A stretch of DNA of 14,200 bases from Lachnospiraceae bacterium (GTDB lineage: Bacteria > Bacillota_A > Clostridia > Lachnospirales > Lachnospiraceae). Shown piece by piece: positions 7,349 to 14,200 of the stretch. Location of the stretch: contig JAGZJD010000059.1 of NCBI GenBank assembly GCA_018365895.1, positions 1 to 14,200 on the forward strand, in the 5' to 3' direction. The position numbers and the translations under genes are program-made. Position 1 is the first letter of the stretch, and every line of letters begins with the position of its first letter. The notes beneath the pieces are model-generated. The model saw only the letters and a list, made by a program, of their open reading frames with translations. It did not search any database and was not told the DNA's origin.

Positions 7349-8614
7349 TTAATAAAACAGTCCACCCAGATTAAAAAGGCCAAGAGCTGATAAAACCACA
7401 TTCAGCAGCACATTTCCAACCGAAAGAAGAAACAGCTGTTTAAACATTTTGTTCAGTTCATCATTTGTTGTTTCTTTTGCTGCAGAATAGGAAGACATGA
7501 TAATCGCACCACCTGTTGACAATGGACTGATTGCTGCCGCAAAGGATGTTGCCACAACTGCTGAAATCAGCTCCACATAATTTACACTGCCTGCAAAAGA
7601 TATTGCCACGTCTGACGCGATTGGGAACAGTGCCGGCATAACCACGCCTGTTGTAGAACTTACCCAGGATAAAATACCTGATGTTGCAGAAAGAATCGGT
7701 GTTGCTGTTTTTTCACTCATCATTCCTGTCAGGAAATTGGAAATCAGCTCAATTCCGCCAAGAGTATTGATAACATTAATCAGTGTCCCTACGCCACAGA
7801 TAAATACCAAGGTTCCCCATGGAATGCTTTTAATAGCTTTCTTTTCATCTGCACATCCCAGAAGGATCAGTACTGAAGCTACAACAAAAGCAAAAAGACC
7901 GGTATCCAATTTAAAACCAAAACAGCAAACTACCATGACAACAATTCCGATAATGGTAAATCTCTGTTTACGGTTAAAGTTTGGAATTTCAGAAAGCTTC
8001 AGTGGATTGTCTGCCTTTACTTTGTAGCTTTTAAATGCCACATACAAGATTAAGGTAAAGATAAAACCGGAAATCAATGTACTCAGAAACAGATGAAGTC
8101 CAAATCCAGAATATCCTAACGGGTCAGAAAGGCTTTTTGCAAGAACACCTGTCAAAGACAGCGGCGAAGCACAACCTGCATTCGCACCTAGTTTTGCATA
8201 CAACGCAGTGGCGATTGGATTGATTCCCATCTCAAATGCCAGATACATTGCAAATGTAGTCATTAGAATTCCGGCTGCAATATGTCCTGGTCCGATTGCA
8301 GAAATAAATGCGGACAATACAAACATAAGGACCGGAATCAGTACCGTATTTTTTCCTACCAGCGCTACTATTTTTTTGGAAAAAAGTTCCAGTGTCCCAT
8401 TATTTGATGCCATACCAAACAAAAAGGTAACGCCGACAAGTGTCACAAACATAGAGCTGCTGAAACCAGCGGATATCTGCTTTGCACTCATATCACCTAT
8501 GGTACCCAAAATAAATGCTACTGCTAAAGAAAGAAAACCCAGATTAACTTTTTTAATAAATCCAATTGCTACAACGATTACCAATACAATCAAACTGATA
8601 ATTGCAAGATTCAT
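7349..8614 (-). CDS. MatC/SLC13-like di/tricarboxylate transporter
   Basis: This is a 421-residue integral membrane protein with about 10-12 hydrophobic segments over the whole length, and no other domain. The N-terminal half (NLGFLSLAVAFILG, SAGFSSSMFVTLVGVTFLFG, NNGTLELF, GPGHIAAGILMTTFAMYLAF, GANAGCASPLSLTGV) resembles the MatC N-terminal domain of Rhizobium malonate/dicarboxylate carriers. The C-terminal half repeats the pattern with SSTTGVVMPALFPIA and SPLSTGGAIIMSS, typical of the ion-transporter superfamily. It very likely imports the organic acid used by this operon; its position next to an isomerase, a hydratase and citrate lyase suggests a tricarboxylate or unsaturated dicarboxylate. 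The ATG at 8614 has GGGGAG upstream, 13 bases after the PrpF-like stop. The energy-coupling ion is not predictable. Confidence 0.85.
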   Translation of the reverse strand: MNLAIISLIVLVIVVAIGFIKKVNLGFLSLAVAFILGTIGDMSAKQISAGFSSSMFVTLVGVTFLFGMASNNGTLELFSKKIVALVGKNTVLIPVLMFVLSAFISAIGPGHIAAGILMTTFAMYLAFEMGINPIATALYAKLGANAGCASPLSLTGVLAKSLSDPLGYSGFGLHLFLSTLISGFIFTLILYVAFKSYKVKADNPLKLSEIPNFNRKQRFTIIGIVVMVVCCFGFKLDTGLFAFVVASVLILLGCADEKKAIKSIPWGTLVFICGVGTLINVINTLGGIELISNFLTGMMSEKTATPILSATSGILSWVSSTTGVVMPALFPIASDVAISFAGSVNYVELISAVVATSFAAAISPLSTGGAIIMSSYSAAKETTNDELNKMFKQLFLLSVGNVLLNVVLSALGLFNLGGLFY

Positions 8615-8627
8615 GATGAACTCTCCC

Positions 8628-9779
8628 CTATTTAATATGTGCAGTTCCGTCCATCAGCAGGTTTGCTGTACGGAATCCAAATGTATCTGCTACAACCGGC
8701 TCTTCACCGTTTTCCTCATAATCTACCCCACATTCCAGAACACCACTTGGATGTCCGATACGGATAAACTGTGTGTTTACATTTTCAGAAAGTACCTGAT
8801 TAACAACACTTCCAGGTACAACTGCCGCTGCAGCTGTACACATGGCCCCTGTCATGGCATAGCTGGGATGCGCTTTCTGCATGGACATCATACGTGAGAG
8901 CAGATCTATCTGCTCTTTTGAAACAGAAATCCCTTCTGCTGTCACATAATCTGCTGCCTCTGCAACAAATGTCATTTTCGGAATCCCGGGAGTTTCCCAT
9001 GCAGAACGGGTATAATCTTCAATTAACCCAAGCTTCACAGCTGCCATCCCTCTTACGTTTTCCAGCAGTGTCAGCTTATCAGCATCCGCATTTAATTCTT
9101 CCGGAAGTTCAAGGCCTGTCATCCCCAAATCCTTTGCTTTTACAAATACAAGGGGATTCGCTGCATCTACAATTGATACTTCTATTTTTCCAAAATTTGG
9201 AATATCTACAACATCCACTGCTTTTCCCGTAGGAAGCAGTCCATTTCCAAGAGTCCCAGCCGGTTCAACAAATTTCAGTTTAATCGGAGCTGCTGTACCC
9301 GGAACACCGGCAATGGCAAAATCCCCATCATACACCACACTGCCATTTTCTGTCTGAACATCTGCAATGATGACCTTATTGGTATTCGTGTTAAATATTC
9401 TTACCGAAGTCATTCCCTCTTCTGCCTGAATAAGACCTCTTTCAATAGCAAACGGTCCCACACCAGAAGAAATATTTCCACAATTTCCTTTATAGCTTAC
9501 CAGGTTTTTATCTACTGAAACCTGTGCAAATGTGTAATCTACATCTGCATCTTCTCTTGCAGATTTTTTTACAATCGCAACTTTGCTAGTAACAGACTGC
9601 GCCCCTCCAAGTCCATCAATCTGTTTTTTATCAGGACTTCCCATCATGCTCAGAAGCAGAGAATCCCACTGACCCTTATCTTCCGGAAGATCCTCCTCCA
9701 GAAGATAAATACCTTTACTCGTTCCTCCACGGATGATTATAGCCGGAAGAAAGAATCTGTTTTTATCTTCATTGAACAT
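8628..9779 (-). CDS. PrpF/YbhH-family cis-trans (aconitate-type) isomerase
   Basis: This 383-residue cytoplasmic protein belongs to the PrpF family (diaminopimelate epimerase-like double fold), which includes 2-methylaconitate isomerase PrpF, 3-methylitaconate isomerase Mii, oxalomesaconate tautomerase and E. coli YbhH. Motifs are [13 protein letters not shown] (14-26), [16 protein letters not shown] (55-70) and [20 protein letters not shown] (98-117), with [12 protein letters not shown] further on. Lys66 and Cys100 are 34 residues apart, as are Lys73 and Cys107, which I recall as active-site residues of Shewanella PrpF. That enzyme was reported to bind and isomerise trans-aconitate. ATG 9779 has GGGGAGG upstream, and the gene overlaps the hydratase gene by 11 bases, so the two are likely coupled. 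Family is sure; substrate (trans-aconitate favoured) is inferred from neighbours. Confidence 0.85.
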   Translation of the reverse strand: MFNEDKNRFFLPAIIIRGGTSKGIYLLEEDLPEDKGQWDSLLLSMMGSPDKKQIDGLGGAQSVTSKVAIVKKSAREDADVDYTFAQVSVDKNLVSYKGNCGNISSGVGPFAIERGLIQAEEGMTSVRIFNTNTNKVIIADVQTENGSVVYDGDFAIAGVPGTAAPIKLKFVEPAGTLGNGLLPTGKAVDVVDIPNFGKIEVSIVDAANPLVFVKAKDLGMTGLELPEELNADADKLTLLENVRGMAAVKLGLIEDYTRSAWETPGIPKMTFVAEAADYVTAEGISVSKEQIDLLSRMMSMQKAHPSYAMTGAMCTAAAAVVPGSVVNQVLSENVNTQFIRIGHPSGVLECGVDYEENGEEPVVADTFGFRTANLLMDGTAHIK

Positions 9780-12063
9780 TTTTTCTTCCTCCCCTGTCTA
9801 TACTGTGGACTCTGTTATAATTAATCAGAGAACCACAGCGGATAATTTCTTTTTCTTTCTCTGTCAAAGGTGCAATTGCAAGAGAAAGTTCCTTAATCTC
9901 TTTTCCAATCACATAGGCCGGAATGTCACTCATCTCACCATCCAGTGCTTTTTTAATATCCGGAACAAAGATATAATCATCTTCTTCGAAATCCGGAATT
10001 CCGTTCATGACAAATGGGACCATACCCCAGTTAATCAGATTGGAACGATATCTCTTCGTTGCATATTCCATGGTGATATTTGCTCCACCAAGAAGAACCC
10101 TCTGACAGGAAGCAGCCTGTTCTCTGGCGCTTCCATCACCAGGTTTTACAGCATAAATCGTACTGGAAAGATTAATCTTTTCTTCCACAATTTCTTCAAA
10201 GCCGGAAATATTTTGAATTTTGGAAATAATCTCTGCAACCTCTGCCGGACAGTTTCCTGCTTTTCTTGCCTTTTCATTATCCATTACCGCCTTTGCTTTT
10301 CCCACATATTCCGGAACACGGCGGCTGAGTGTAAATTCCGCAAGTCCCATAGGGTTGGATCGGAAAGAACCTGTTTCACCGGAAGGGATCAGTTCGTCTG
10401 TAGTTGTAACCGAATCCGTGATAAATGCACATACCTTCAGAAGCATATGATCATTTAATTTCGGAAGTTTCGGCCAGTCTTTAATGTTCGGCCCGCAAAT
10501 GACAGGTTCTTCTGAACATCCCTGACCTACTCCCCAGAATACACGGTGCTGGTACGCTTTTGGATTATAATGATATTCCGGACATTCATATTCGTAACCG
10601 GCTTCATCTGCTGCCATAATCCGTCCTCCATTTGCAGACGAAACTGCAATGGAACGTGCATCCATCAATGCCACACTTGCCAGCTGTCCATTACCTGGTT
10701 TAGAGCCTTCTCTGTTCGGGAAGTTTCTGGTGGTATGTCTGATAGAAAGTCCGTTGTGTGCCGGTGTGTCACCAGCTCCAAAACATGGACCGCAGAATGC
10801 TGTCCGAATAGTTGCCCCTGCTTCAATCAGATCTGCCAGTGTCCCATTTCGTGTCAATTCCAGCATAACGGCCTGGCTGCTTGGATAAATTCCCAGTGCA
10901 TATTCATCTGTTCCGGTACTCTTTCCTTTCAGAATATGTGCCGCTTCCATAATATTGCTGTATGTACCTCCGGCACAGCCTGCAATCGTTCCCTGATCTG
11001 CATAAAGAGCTCCATCACGCACCTTATCTCTAAGATTCAGCCGGAGATTCGGATTTTTAATAAGTTTAGAAGCATTTTCTTCAACTTCATGAAGAATATC
11101 TTCCATATTTTCATTTAAGTCACGTATTTCATATCCATTTGACGGATGAAATGGCAGAGCAATCATACTGTGAATAGTGGACAGATTTATATAAATACAT
11201 CCGTCATAATGGGCAATCTCAGCCGGATTAAGCTGTCTGTAATCTTTCGGGCGTCCATGCTTTGTCAGATACTCTTGCGTATCTTCATCTGTACGCCAGA
11301 TACTGGACATACAGGTTGTTTCCGTTGTCATAACATCAATACCATTACGATAATCTGTTGAAATGGAAGAAACTCCAGGTCCTACAAATTCCATAACTTT
11401 ATTTTTCACATAACCATTTTTAAATACAGCACTTACAATGGCTATTGCAATATCCTGCGGTCCGATACCCGGGTTTGGTTTTCCATCTAAATATACTGCA
11501 ATAATTTCCGGATATTCTGCATCCCAGGTCTGTTTTAACAGCTGCTTAACCAGCTCGCCTCCGCCTTCACCAACTGCCATTGTTCCCAATGCGCCATAAC
11601 GTGTATGACTGTCTGAACCAAGAATCATTTTTCCACATCCGGCCATACTTTCACGCATATACTGATGAATGACTCCCATATGAGGCGGCAGATAAATACC
11701 GCCATATTTTTTACATGCAGAAAGGCCAAATAAATGGTCGTCTTCATTAATGGTTCCGCCTACTGCACAAAGGCTGTTATGGCAACAGGTCAACACATAT
11801 GGGAGCGTAAATTCTTCAAGGCCGGAAGCTTTTGCGGTCTGTATAATTCCAACATAAGTCAGATCATGACTGGTTATAGAATCAAACTTGATTTTCAGTT
11901 GTTCTTCATTCCCACTCACATTATGGGCCTGTAAAATACTGTAAGAAATCGTTCCTTTATGGGCTTCTTCTTTTTTTCTCAACAGTTCCGAATCTGCCTG
12001 AGCTTCCGCAACCAATGTGTTGCCGTTCAAAAGATAGACGCCTTCATCATAAAGCTTAATCAT
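9769..12063 (-). CDS. ybhJ: Aconitase-superfamily hydratase, YbhJ-like
   Basis: This 764-residue single-chain [4Fe-4S] hydro-lyase is close in length to E. coli YbhJ (about 750). The large aconitase domains carry GSDSHT (149-154), TTETTC (246-251), [14 protein letters not shown] (357-370) and [10 protein letters not shown] (423-432). Cys363, Cys424 and Cys427 match the three cluster ligands of aconitase in order and near spacing, though the usual SCTN is [21 protein letters not shown] follows. The C-terminal swivel domain has [10 protein letters not shown] and [13 protein letters not shown]. The frame is open 40 codons further upstream, but ATG 12063 with AAAGGAG and the start MIKLYDEG fit the family. 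First gene of the operon, it probably hydrates cis-aconitate or a related unsaturated acid; forming citrate would feed the lyase downstream. Confidence 0.88.
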   Translation of the reverse strand: MIKLYDEGVYLLNGNTLVAEAQADSELLRKKEEAHKGTISYSILQAHNVSGNEEQLKIKFDSITSHDLTYVGIIQTAKASGLEEFTLPYVLTCCHNSLCAVGGTINEDDHLFGLSACKKYGGIYLPPHMGVIHQYMRESMAGCGKMILGSDSHTRYGALGTMAVGEGGGELVKQLLKQTWDAEYPEIIAVYLDGKPNPGIGPQDIAIAIVSAVFKNGYVKNKVMEFVGPGVSSISTDYRNGIDVMTTETTCMSSIWRTDEDTQEYLTKHGRPKDYRQLNPAEIAHYDGCIYINLSTIHSMIALPFHPSNGYEIRDLNENMEDILHEVEENASKLIKNPNLRLNLRDKVRDGALYADQGTIAGCAGGTYSNIMEAAHILKGKSTGTDEYALGIYPSSQAVMLELTRNGTLADLIEAGATIRTAFCGPCFGAGDTPAHNGLSIRHTTRNFPNREGSKPGNGQLASVALMDARSIAVSSANGGRIMAADEAGYEYECPEYHYNPKAYQHRVFWGVGQGCSEEPVICGPNIKDWPKLPKLNDHMLLKVCAFITDSVTTTDELIPSGETGSFRSNPMGLAEFTLSRRVPEYVGKAKAVMDNEKARKAGNCPAEVAEIISKIQNISGFEEIVEEKINLSSTIYAVKPGDGSAREQAASCQRVLLGGANITMEYATKRYRSNLINWGMVPFVMNGIPDFEEDDYIFVPDIKKALDGEMSDIPAYVIGKEIKELSLAIAPLTEKEKEIIRCGSLINYNRVHSIDRGGRKNVQ

Positions 12064-12072
12064 GGTTTTCTC

Positions 12073-12091
12073 CTTTACTGAACGTTTATCC
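12073..12091 (+). repeat. Copy 1 of a repeated GAACGTT motif in the divergent region
   Basis: CTTTACTGAACGTTTATCC here matches CTTTACGAACGTTCATACC at 12220-12238 at 17 of 20 aligned positions. This copy lies in the hydratase leader and overlaps its ribosome binding site, which accounts for part of the CTTT match. It is a candidate regulator contact site. Confidence 0.35.
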
Positions 12092-12109
12092 GGGAAATGC
12101 GCAATTCCC
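12092..12109. promoter_or_regulatory. Near-perfect 18-bp dyad in the hydratase leader
   Basis: GGGAAATGCGCAATTCCC is an inverted repeat with one mismatched pair. It lies between the predicted transcription start (about 12134) and the ribosome binding site (about 12070-12076) of the hydratase gene. It could be an operator for a dimeric regulator acting downstream of the promoter, or a leader hairpin. No regulator family is recognised. Confidence 0.4.
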
Positions 12110-12139
12110 TGATTGCAAAGGTACCTTGCCTGTGAATTC

Positions 12140-12168
12140 ATTATAACAAAACAATATTTGACAATCAA
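12140..12168 (-). promoter_or_regulatory. Sigma-70-type promoter of the hydratase operon
   Basis: On the minus strand TTGATT (12163-12168) and a perfect TATAAT (12140-12145) are spaced by 17 bases. They would start a transcript near 12134 with a 70-base leader to ATG 12063. This is the only strong promoter seen ahead of the minus-strand series, so it probably drove hydratase, isomerase and transporter, and possibly the lyase genes before the IS110 insertion. Confidence 0.65.
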
Positions 12169-12219
12169 ATTCATAGTTTTCATTAAATTTATTCATTTTT
12201 TTCATTTATTATGTTAACT

Positions 12220-12238
12220 CTTTACGAACGTTCATACC
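12220..12238 (+). repeat. Copy 2 of the GAACGTT motif with palindromic core, candidate LysR operator
   Basis: CTTTACGAACGTTCATACC contains the perfect palindrome GAACGTTC (12226-12233), extendable to 14 bases (12223-12236) with one mismatched pair. It lies about 90 bases upstream of the predicted hydratase transcription start, within the range where LysR-type activators bind, and between the divergent promoters. It is the best candidate recognition site for the adjacent LysR regulator. Confidence 0.4.
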
Positions 12239-12361
12239 ATTTTTTGTACTAATATCACAAAAATTTTATTTTTCTTTAATAATATTACATTATTTATTCA
12301 ATTTTGTTTTTTCTTTAATATTCATATTTTTAATTTTTTTCATTCATATAAAGAATTATTG

Positions 12362-12390
12362 TTGAATTTGGTTTTTAGACATGATATACT
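12362..12390 (+). promoter_or_regulatory. Promoter of the LysR-type regulator gene
   Basis: TTGAAT (12362-12367) and TATACT (12385-12390) are separated by 17 bases. Transcription would begin near 12397, leaving only about 15 bases before the ATG. The AAGGAG ribosome binding site at 12398-12403 just fits inside this very short leader. Confidence 0.55.
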
Positions 12391-12411
12391 TTTGAAAAAG
12401 GAGACTTTTCT

Positions 12412-13335
12412 ATGGGATTTCGAGAATTTCAATATATCATTGCAATTGCAAAATATCAGAATATAACAAAAGCGGCAGAATCTCTATATATTGGACAACC
12501 TACATTAAGCAAATTTCTTAAAAGTTTGGAAGATGAACTTGGAATCAGTCTTTTCCGGAAAGCAGGCCATAAATATCATCTGACCTATGCCGGAGAACGA
12601 TATCTAGAAAAAGCAGAACAGATTTTACAGTTAAAATCAGATTTGGATGTAGAATTAGCTGACATTGTTAAACGGAATGTCGGTGTGCTTCGTCTTGGTT
12701 TTCCGACCATGCGTTGTACCTATATGTTGCCTGCTATTCTCCCAGCGTTTCATGAAATATATCCTAATATAAAAATACAAATTGTGGAAGGACCTTCTGC
12801 TGAGCTTGACAAAAAACTATTAAGCATGGAAGTAGATCTCGCTTTTTATAATCAACGTTTAGGAGACACTAATCCTTTTATCCAGACAGAAATTCTTGGA
12901 GAAGAAGAACTTCTTATTTGTGTAAAAAAGGGACATCCTATGGAACGCTTTGCTCAACCCAATCCGGCTAGCCAATATCCCAAACTGGATATTCATTTAT
13001 TGCAAAACGAAACTGTTCTTTTAATGTTAAAGAATCAACGGACTCGTCAGATTATCGATCAACATCTCCATCAACAAGGTGTGGTCCTAAAAAATATACT
13101 GCATACCAGCAATATTCCTGCAATTATGGAGCTTATTTCTGTAGGGTATGGTGTTAGCTTTTTATTCGAACCACATATATTACATCATACTTTTAAGAAT
13201 CCTATTTCTTGTTTCAGCTTTGGAGAACCACGAACTACTTCTGCATTAGTCGTTGCAACCCGAAAAAACTGCTATCTTCCTTCTTTTGCCAATGACCTCA
13301 TTGAACTGGCCAAACGATTATATATTAATATATAA
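12412..13335 (+). CDS. LysR-type transcriptional regulator
   Basis: This 307-residue DNA-binding protein has the standard LysR layout. The N-terminal winged helix-turn-helix spans about residues 1-60 (NITKAAESLYIGQPTLSKFL at 17-36, then LEDELGISLFRK). A linker helix follows, and a substrate-binding-protein-like effector domain occupies about 90-300 (GVLRLGFPTMR, FHEIYPNIKIQIVEG, DLAFYN, LISVGYGVSFL). It is divergent from the hydratase gene with a 348-base gap, the classical arrangement for a LysR activator of the opposing operon. E. coli ybhD sits in the same way beside ybhHIJ. The likely inducer is the transported organic acid or an intermediate. ATG 12412 is supported by AAGGAG at 12398-12403. 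Confidence 0.92.
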   Translation: MGFREFQYIIAIAKYQNITKAAESLYIGQPTLSKFLKSLEDELGISLFRKAGHKYHLTYAGERYLEKAEQILQLKSDLDVELADIVKRNVGVLRLGFPTMRCTYMLPAILPAFHEIYPNIKIQIVEGPSAELDKKLLSMEVDLAFYNQRLGDTNPFIQTEILGEEELLICVKKGHPMERFAQPNPASQYPKLDIHLLQNETVLLMLKNQRTRQIIDQHLHQQGVVLKNILHTSNIPAIMELISVGYGVSFLFEPHILHHTFKNPISCFSFGEPRTTSALVVATRKNCYLPSFANDLIELAKRLYINI

Positions 13336-13363
13336 TTCACCATCAACATTTTTATATAACCAA

Positions 13364-13397
13364 AAGTTCTCAACCTGTTCTTGCAGACTGAGAACTT
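13364..13397 (+). terminator. Probable terminator after the LysR gene
   Basis: AAGTTCTCA (13364-13372) and TGAGAACTT (13389-13397) form a perfect 9-bp stem with a 16-base loop. It starts 28 bases after the LysR stop and is followed by the T-rich CTTATTATCC. The U-tract is imperfect and the stem AT-rich, so it may be weak. Confidence 0.5.
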
Positions 13398-13629
13398 CTT
13401 ATTATCCTGAGAAATCTTTTTCTGTCATGTAGCGAATGACACGCCCTCCTTTTTAACATGTTACATTATTGTTATAAATTCGCCGATATGCTTCTGATTT
13501 TTGAAAATCCAGGCGGATTTTTATATTCCAAAAGCCCTGGAATCAATATTTCTGTGTTTGGGGATTAGGCGGAAACGCTTGATTTTACTGGGTTTTATCG
13601 ATGTGACCATATTATGACGTCCTCCTCAT
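13398..13629. other. Intergenic stretch without a recognisable gene
   Basis: Only short open frames occur. One minus-strand frame (ATG 13609, 29 codons, basic, containing SKIKRFRLIPKHR) follows a GAGGAGG sequence, but I recognise no relative and do not call it a gene. AT-rich minor hairpins (GATTTT/AAAATC near 13500 and ATTCCA/TGGAAT near 13527-13545) are present. The stretch looks like decayed or noncoding DNA. Confidence 0.4.
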
Positions 13630-14017
13630 ATCCTAACTGCGAATTGGACCAGGTCCCGTATCCGGGCAGGTGCCTGGAGCCCCGGGCCAGATATGCCTTT
13701 CCCTTCTCCCCATAGAAAAAGGGATTGTCTCCATCCACGATTCCCCGCTACATGGGAAGGGCCGCGCTGCCGGCCACAAAGGGCGCTGCAAAGGAAGTGC
13801 CAGTTACAGCCTCATATCCGCCGCCGCTTCCGGCTGTCACGATGTCCGCTCCCGGAGCCATAAGGTCCGGCTTTACCTGCTGTGTCTGGCGCGTAAAACC
13901 GCGCCCTGAAAAATCCGCATACGATTGGTAGGAATCATCATAGGCGCCCACGGATATCACATTGGCAATCGTGGAAGGGATGATAAGGGTGGGTTCTGCA
14001 TGGTCGTTCTCCGGCAT
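13630..14017 (-). pseudogene. Subtilase (peptidase S8) fragment with in-frame stop
   Basis: On the minus strand the reading gives VISVGAYD, YADFSGRGF, VKPDLMAPGADIVTAGS and GTSFAAPFVAGSAAL. The last contains the catalytic serine motif GTS-(M/F)A-P of subtilases (Ser75 counted from 14017). A TAG at 13748-13750 interrupts it, but the same frame continues as RGIVDGDNPFFYGEKGKAYL and RGSRHLPGYG, which is the expected C-terminal part of clostridial S8 proteases. The catalytic Asp and His regions are missing, and three stop codons in a row precede 14017. It is therefore truncated at the start and broken inside. It is clearly richer in G and C than its surroundings, suggesting origin from another genome or a very different gene. 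Confidence 0.8.
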
Positions 14018-14190
14018 TCCTTATCATTAGATGCTATTAATCATTGCTGGAAATTATTCCAATTATATGGAGATGCCGGGAATGAATTAAGAAGCACGCC
14101 TTAGGGCGTGTTTGAAAATTAAAATTTGCACAAAACATATGTTTTACTAGCCTTTTTCATGTTAAAATAAAAGAAAAAGGGGTGTTCGTT
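14018..14190. other. Intergenic segment with a perfect GC-rich hairpin
   Basis: CACGCC (14095-14100) and GGCGTG (14105-14110) pair perfectly around a 4-base loop, in otherwise AT-rich sequence. The following GGGCGTGTTTGAAAA resembles the outer end of an insertion sequence, and a new gene begins about 80 bases later. A terminal repeat of an IS continuing beyond the window is possible, but one end only is visible. Confidence 0.3.
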
Positions 14191-14200
14191 ATGTTGAAGC
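14191..14200 (+). CDS. Start of a further gene, cut by the window edge
   Basis: ATG at 14191 follows AAGGGG (14177-14182) at suitable spacing and begins Met-Leu-Lys. Only three codons are visible, so nothing can be said of the product. The IS-like sequence before it makes a transposase one possibility. Confidence 0.3.

Noticed and set aside
8208..8897. 229-codon plus-strand open frame across the transporter and isomerase genes
   Set aside because: It lies antisense to two clear genes and has composition typical of a complementary-strand shadow.
9733..10458. 241-codon plus-strand open frame across the isomerase start and the hydratase 3' end
   Set aside because: Antisense to well-supported coding sequence, rich in Cys, Ile, Asn and Arg as expected of a shadow, with no recognisable domain.
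8628..12063. Methylcitrate cycle (prp) operon
   Set aside because: No methylcitrate synthase, 2-methylisocitrate lyase or AcnD-type partner is present; the downstream lyase is the citrate type.
12064..12183. Upstream extension of the hydratase frame by 40 residues
   Set aside because: The extension crosses the predicted promoter and leader, encodes residues unlike the family, and ATG 12063 has a strong ribosome binding site.
1..14200. CRISPR arrays, tRNA or rRNA genes
   Set aside because: No regularly spaced direct repeats, and no tRNA- or rRNA-like conserved sequence, were seen on either strand.

Overview
The window looks like a chromosomal segment of a low-GC, anaerobic Firmicute, most likely a Clostridia/Lachnospiraceae-type gut or rumen bacterium. 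This rests on strong AGGAGG-type ribosome binding sites, an AT-rich control region, a CitX-CitG fusion, an IS110 element with a clostridial flavour, and a decayed transposase and a subtilase scrap of kinds common in that family. The assignment is inference from style, not from a marker gene.

Layout. The left edge (about 1-360) is a scar: a fragment that reads like a sodium:neurotransmitter symporter abuts a frameshifted DDE transposase remnant. From 413 to 12063 lies one long minus-strand gene series, to be read from right to left: an aconitase-superfamily hydratase (YbhJ-like), a PrpF/YbhH-family isomerase, a MatC/SLC13-like carboxylate transporter, then an IS110-family element inserted in opposite orientation, then a complete citrate lyase set citD-citE-citF-citXG-citC. 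Diverging from the hydratase is a LysR-type regulator on the plus strand. The 350-base divergent region holds a good promoter for each direction and several dyads. Beyond the LysR gene are its likely terminator, about 200 bases with nothing recognisable, a GC-rich broken subtilase fragment, and the first codons of a further plus-strand gene at the window edge.

How the genes may work together. CitD/E/F are the three subunits of citrate (pro-3S)-lyase; CitX and CitG (here one protein) make and attach its prosthetic group, and CitC acetylates it. The upstream trio plus LysR gene matches in content the uncharacterised E. coli ybhD-ybhHIJ group. Placed ahead of citrate lyase they suggest a fermentation route: import of an unsaturated tricarboxylate, plausibly trans-aconitate; cis-trans isomerisation by the PrpF-like protein; hydration to citrate by the aconitase-like protein; and cleavage to acetate and oxaloacetate. 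The families are clear from sequence; the substrate is inferred. An itaconate/mesaconate-to-citramalate route is the main alternative. The IS110 insertion separates the uptake/conversion half from the lyase half and may have altered how the lyase genes are expressed.
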